In this document: positions 60,609 through 64,000 of the stretch, one piece after another
Layout of the letters: each line of letters begins with the position of its first letter
How positions within the stretch are numbered: the stretch's first letter is position 1
NCBI GenBank assembly: GCA_964446835.1
Contig: CAYUQT010000020.1
Span: forward strand, 66,047 to 130,046
From: CAYUQT01 sp964446835
GTDB taxonomy: Bacteria; Planctomycetota; Phycisphaerae; UBA1845; JAFGLZ01
DNA: 64,000 nt
Direction of reading: 5' to 3'
Notes under the pieces: generated by a model
The model's input: the letters and a program-made list of their open reading frames with translations, nothing else
The model's database searches: none
Told to the model about the DNA's origin: nothing
Position numbers and translations under genes: made by a program

Positions 60609-63269
60609 ATGAAGCCTCCATCGCTGCTCGATCCGGCCTCCTGTCTCCGCCTGACGCTCACGTTGGCCCACTTCCTCTGGCAGGGAGCCGCTATCGCCGT
60701 CCTGGTCGCCTCGGGGAATCTGCTGCTCCGTTGCCTGCCGGCCAACCGGCGGTACTGGTTCTCGGTGTGTGCCATCCTGCTGATGGGCGCCTGCCCCCTG
60801 GTTACCTTTTCCCTGTTGGCTGAGCCGGTGCAGCCGAGGTCCGTCTCTGAGTTCAACAGGCCTCCGATCTCAACGCCCGTGCCGCCGGCCCCCGCGATCT
60901 TCCATGAGACCGGACCTTTGTTCGATTGGCAGCGCTACGCCCCCTATGCAACGGACCTGTATCTTCTGGGCGTACTCGTCTTCGTGGCCCGCTTGATCTT
61001 CGGGCTACATGGCGGCCATGCCCTGCGCAGGGGTTCCCAACCGGTGGGCGAATCCGTCATTCTGGCGGCCCTGGCCAGACAGGCAAGGGCATTGCGCTTG
61101 GCCTTCATCCCCGCCATTGCGTATTGCCAGAACGTGGTTGGACCCACGGTCGTCGGCGTGATTCGGCCGACGATCCTACTGCCGATGGGTATTCTTACCG
61201 GGCTGTCACCCGAACAGGTTGAGGTCCTGCTGGTCCACGAGTTGGCTCACATCAGGCGATGCGATCATCTGATCAACGTGCTCCAACGGCTGATCGAGGC
61301 GTTTCTGTTCTTCCACCCGGGGGTATGGTACGTCAGCCGCCGCATTCGCCTCGAGAGAGAGAACTGCTGCGACGACCTGGCCGTAGCTTCCGGTTGGCGC
61401 CCGGTGGACTACGCTACATCCCTCGTGCGTTTGGCCGAGTTGGCTCACGAGTCGTGTAGATGGCATCGGCTCTTTGCAAGCGCTCTGGGCGCCAGCGATC
61501 ACCCGTCCCAACTTCGCAGACGAATCAGGCGGTTGTTCGAAAGCGGCCCCAACCCTCATGCCCGCCTCGGCCTCGCAAGGGGGCTGGGGTTGACCTTCTC
61601 TGCCGTCTTGACCGCCGTGGTGTGTCTCGTCGCGGCCTTACCCATCGTTCGACCAACGGCCAGGGTCGAGGCGACTCCGGCCACCGCCGCGGTTGACGAG
61701 GGGCTCGTCTTCCCGGCAACAAGACCTGTTGTTCCCCAGATGACGGTAGATGCGCAGACCTTCGATTTCGGGAAGGCGATGGATGACGCATCGATCGAGC
61801 ATACATTCCAAATCAAGAACGTGGGGCAAACCCCGCTTCAAATCAAACGGATACGGGCCACATGCGGCTGCATAGTGGTCAACGCTCAGGCAAGGACCAT
61901 CCAGCCCGCAGGCAGGGTGCCGGTAACGGTTCGGTTGGTCGCCAAGAGTCTGGCAGGCAGAGTGGCCAAGTCTGTGTACGTGGAAAGCAACGATCCGAGG
62001 GTGCCAAGTCACCCCCTGACCCTTACCGGAGAGATCACCCGGTGCATCCTGGTAACCCCGTCGCCGGTGATGCTCAAGTCGCTCAACCGCAAGAGCCCCA
62101 CGGCCGTGGAAGTGACTCTCACCAACAACACCTCGAACCCGATGCTCCCGTCGGATGCCACTACAACGCTGGCGAACGTATCGGCCGTGCTGAGCGAGCT
62201 CACCCCAGGCAAGCAGTACAAGCTTGTGCTGATCGCCAACCCCCCCTATACGGGGTCCCTGCTTCGCGGAAAGGTCACGTTCAAGACAGGGCTGCCAACG
62301 AGGCCGAAACTCACGGTCGACTTCTTTGGTCGGCTGCCGGACGCCATTGAGATCCGCCCATCTTCAAGCATCAACCTGGGGACGTTGAACGCCTCGCAGG
62401 AGTACCATCAAACAGTCCACATCGTGTCGACCGAGGATGTGCCGTTCGAAATCAAAGAGGTGAACACGACCAATAGACACTTTGAGCCAGTCCTTCGGAA
62501 CGTCAGCGATGGGCGGGAATACGAGCTGGAGATCACTGCTCGTCCCCCCTACGAATGGGGCTCCAATCGCGCGTCCATCCATGTGGGCGTACGGTCGCCC
62601 TCCCTGCCGACGCTCTCCGTCCAGGTGTACGGCGAGTTCCCGCCGCCCATCACGGTCTGTCCCGCGACGTTGCTCTTCCGGGACTTGTCTATAACCGGAG
62701 GCGGCGATGCAACGGTCGACGTCAGGATTGTTGATTCCCATTCGGCCCAGATCACCTCGTGCCGGTCCACGCTGTTCAGCGTGAGAACCCGTTTGGAGGT
62801 CCGCGAGCCGGGCAAGAGCTACCGGTTGACGGCCACCGCGTCGCCGCCGTTCCAGGCCGAGCGACTCCAGGGGGAAGTGATTCTGGAAACCACACACCCC
62901 AAGATGAAGACGGTCAGAGTCCCCATCCAGTCGTTCCAGATCAACATGCCATCGCCTGAGGTGTCAGTCATCCCCGACCCGGTGCTGACCATCCCCCCAG
63001 CCGGGCGGACCGCCGGTCCTGCAGTATCGAGATTCATCGTCCGGGCCAATCGCAGCGAGGAGGTTCGTGTAACAGGCACAGCCGTTTCCAACAGGGAGAT
63101 TACCACGCGCATCGAACCGCAAGTCGGGGCCGAGGATCGCATGACGTTCGTCTACATTGCCGTACCGCCCAAAGAAGAGCTCCGGCCGGAGGGCGAGATT
63201 CTTGTCATCTATACGGATCACCAGGCGTTTCCCCGGATCACGCGGCGGATCCTCCGTGCAGGACTGTAA
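60609..63269 (+). CDS. M56 (BlaR1-like) peptidase fused to DUF1573-type extracytoplasmic domains
   Basis: 886 residues with AGGAGA upstream of the ATG. Transmembrane helices at about 18-40, 49-70, 115-132 and 326-347. The zinc peptidase motif 'VHELAHIRRCDH' (His210, Glu211, His214) with downstream 'LERENCCDDLA' is the M56 core. After the last helix a DUF1573 domain begins at about 380 ('FDFGKAMDDASIEHTF', ending 'ATCGC' at 417-421), followed by several Ig-like beta domains to the C-terminus. BlaR1 has a penicillin-binding sensor there instead. This is probably a sensor-protease that cuts the adjacent BlaI when the outer domains detect an unknown signal. Confidence 0.87.
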   Translation: MKPPSLLDPASCLRLTLTLAHFLWQGAAIAVLVASGNLLLRCLPANRRYWFSVCAILLMGACPLVTFSLLAEPVQPRSVSEFNRPPISTPVPPAPAIFHETGPLFDWQRYAPYATDLYLLGVLVFVARLIFGLHGGHALRRGSQPVGESVILAALARQARALRLAFIPAIAYCQNVVGPTVVGVIRPTILLPMGILTGLSPEQVEVLLVHELAHIRRCDHLINVLQRLIEAFLFFHPGVWYVSRRIRLERENCCDDLAVASGWRPVDYATSLVRLAELAHESCRWHRLFASALGASDHPSQLRRRIRRLFESGPNPHARLGLARGLGLTFSAVLTAVVCLVAALPIVRPTARVEATPATAAVDEGLVFPATRPVVPQMTVDAQTFDFGKAMDDASIEHTFQIKNVGQTPLQIKRIRATCGCIVVNAQARTIQPAGRVPVTVRLVAKSLAGRVAKSVYVESNDPRVPSHPLTLTGEITRCILVTPSPVMLKSLNRKSPTAVEVTLTNNTSNPMLPSDATTTLANVSAVLSELTPGKQYKLVLIANPPYTGSLLRGKVTFKTGLPTRPKLTVDFFGRLPDAIEIRPSSSINLGTLNASQEYHQTVHIVSTEDVPFEIKEVNTTNRHFEPVLRNVSDGREYELEITARPPYEWGSNRASIHVGVRSPSLPTLSVQVYGEFPPPITVCPATLLFRDLSITGGGDATVDVRIVDSHSAQITSCRSTLFSVRTRLEVREPGKSYRLTATASPPFQAERLQGEVILETTHPKMKTVRVPIQSFQINMPSPEVSVIPDPVLTIPPAGRTAGPAVSRFIVRANRSEEVRVTGTAVSNREITTRIEPQVGAEDRMTFVYIAVPPKEELRPEGEILVIYTDHQAFPRITRRILRAGL

Positions 63270-63345
63270 ACGAGATGTCATGTGAAGAACAGCTCTCTAC
63301 AGGCGTTTACACTCAGAGGCTTGGGGGTATCGAAAGGGTCATAGG

Positions 63346-63966
63346 ATGAAGTCATGGGCCACTGTTCTTGTCATTGCTTGGTCACTGAGTGTCGTTGCTT
63401 TCCATGCGTTTGCCGTTGAGCGCCGCGTTCCCAGCCCACAATACCCCACCATTCAGGCGGCCGTAGACGCTTCCTATGAAGGGGACGAAGTCGTTCTTGA
63501 GCCCAATCGTACATACACAGGCCCTGGCAATAGGGACATATCCTTGGACTCGCGCCCCATTACGATAAGGAGCGTCAAGCCCAACGACCCCAACTTTGTC
63601 GCGTCCACGATTATCGATTGTGAGGCGACATCTGCGGACCCACATCGGGCTTTCGTTATTCTGTATTGCGATTCGAATACGGTAGTGGCTGGCCTCACTA
63701 TAAGGAGGGGATACGGGGCGAGCTACGGAGGTGCCATTAGCTGTGGTTACAGCAACCCGACCATTACTGACTGCCTGTTCGACTACAACCAAGCCGTGGA
63801 CGGCGCCGCGATCGCTTGCCAGCATCAGAGCAATTCAACGATCACCTACTGCACTTTTTCCAATAGCCCTGGTGGGGCAGCAGTTTATTGCGAGCAGAGC
63901 AGCCCTACCATAACTCACTGCACGTTCTCCCATAACAATGGGGGTATTAGAGCATTTCACGATTGA
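63346..63966 (+). CDS. Secreted right-handed beta-helix protein, short or truncated
   Basis: 206 residues with a Sec signal (1-23) and 'YPTIQAAVDASYEGDEVVLE', the start of pectate-lyase-like helices, then coils 'GGAISCGYSNPTITDCLF', 'GAAIACQHQSNSTITYCTF' and 'GGAAVYCEQSSPTITHCTF', each about 22-25 residues. Proteins of this kind usually have many more coils and a C-terminal anchor; here a TGA ends the frame after 'GGIRAFHD'. It may be a genuine short form or a premature stop. GC content is lower than in the M56 gene, which it follows by 76 bases on the same strand. Confidence 0.68.
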   Translation: MKSWATVLVIAWSLSVVAFHAFAVERRVPSPQYPTIQAAVDASYEGDEVVLEPNRTYTGPGNRDISLDSRPITIRSVKPNDPNFVASTIIDCEATSADPHRAFVILYCDSNTVVAGLTIRRGYGASYGGAISCGYSNPTITDCLFDYNQAVDGAAIACQHQSNSTITYCTFSNSPGGAAVYCEQSSPTITHCTFSHNNGGIRAFHD

Positions 63967-64000
63967 CTGTAGCGATACCCGCAATGTTGAAACCACCCTT

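Overview
The window most resembles a member of the Planctomycetota, perhaps a Phycisphaerae-like lineage. This is inferred from gene content, not from a marker gene. The supporting traits are many exported enzymes with Tat or Sec signals (Gfo/Idh/MocA oxidoreductases, ThuA, DUF1080, sulfatase, heparinase and beta-helix proteins), a PEP-CTERM protein, a hydrazine-synthase-alpha-like beta-propeller joined to CxxCH and SUMF1 segments, a BlaI/M56 pair and a GTP-type PEP carboxykinase. The DNA is GC-rich, with lower-GC patches at about 15.4-16.2, 43.7-45.2 and 63.3-64 kb. I found no rRNA, intact tRNA or CRISPR array.

Layout. 1-1.4 kb: 3' part of a membrane permease. 1.5-27 kb: almost entirely minus-strand carbohydrate genes: a GH36-like glycosidase, a beta-helix lipoprotein, an exported DHDPS-like protein, a TIM-barrel hydrolase-like protein, a kelch protein (plus strand), a methyltransferase, a giant heparinase-like lyase and a PEP-CTERM protein. 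Next come six consecutive genes (isomerase-like TIM barrel, ThuA, aldo/keto reductase, HEAT-DUF1080, Gfo/Idh/MocA, DUF1080), then pckG. 27.9-41 kb: another Gfo/Idh/MocA, a GH123/DUF4091-like protein, the 1,471-residue LamG/propeller/dihaem/SUMF1 protein, a BNR sialidase-like protein, a small membrane protein, an SDR epimerase and a neprosin-like lipoprotein. 41-47.2 kb: a second ThuA, then a repeat nest with three palindromic hairpin units, a frameshifted IS200-like element inside one of them, a RelE-type toxin-antitoxin pair, a 4Fe-4S QueG-like reductase and a third Gfo/Idh/MocA. 47.2-53.2 kb: DUF2252, an OprB porin and an arylsulfatase preceded by a sulfatase fragment. 54-55.5 kb: a DUF4143 ATPase overlapping an N-terminally short HU gene. 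55.8-59.9 kb: a secreted helical protein, a secreted protein cut by a transposase remnant, and a CobT-like metal-motif protein cut by the same remnant. 60-63.3 kb: a palindromic operator, a BlaI repressor and an M56 peptidase fused to DUF1573-type domains. The end holds a short beta-helix protein.

How the genes may work together. The exported enzymes look like a periplasmic programme for sulfated or otherwise complex glycans. Sulfatase, lyase and glycosidases would open the polymer, OprB would pass sugars through the outer membrane, and the oxidoreductase/DUF1080/isomerase/ThuA set could cleave sugars through 3-keto intermediates. This is inferred from families and order. Pseudogene tails, truncated genes, tRNA 3' fragments and dispersed repeats show that the segment has been rearranged many times.
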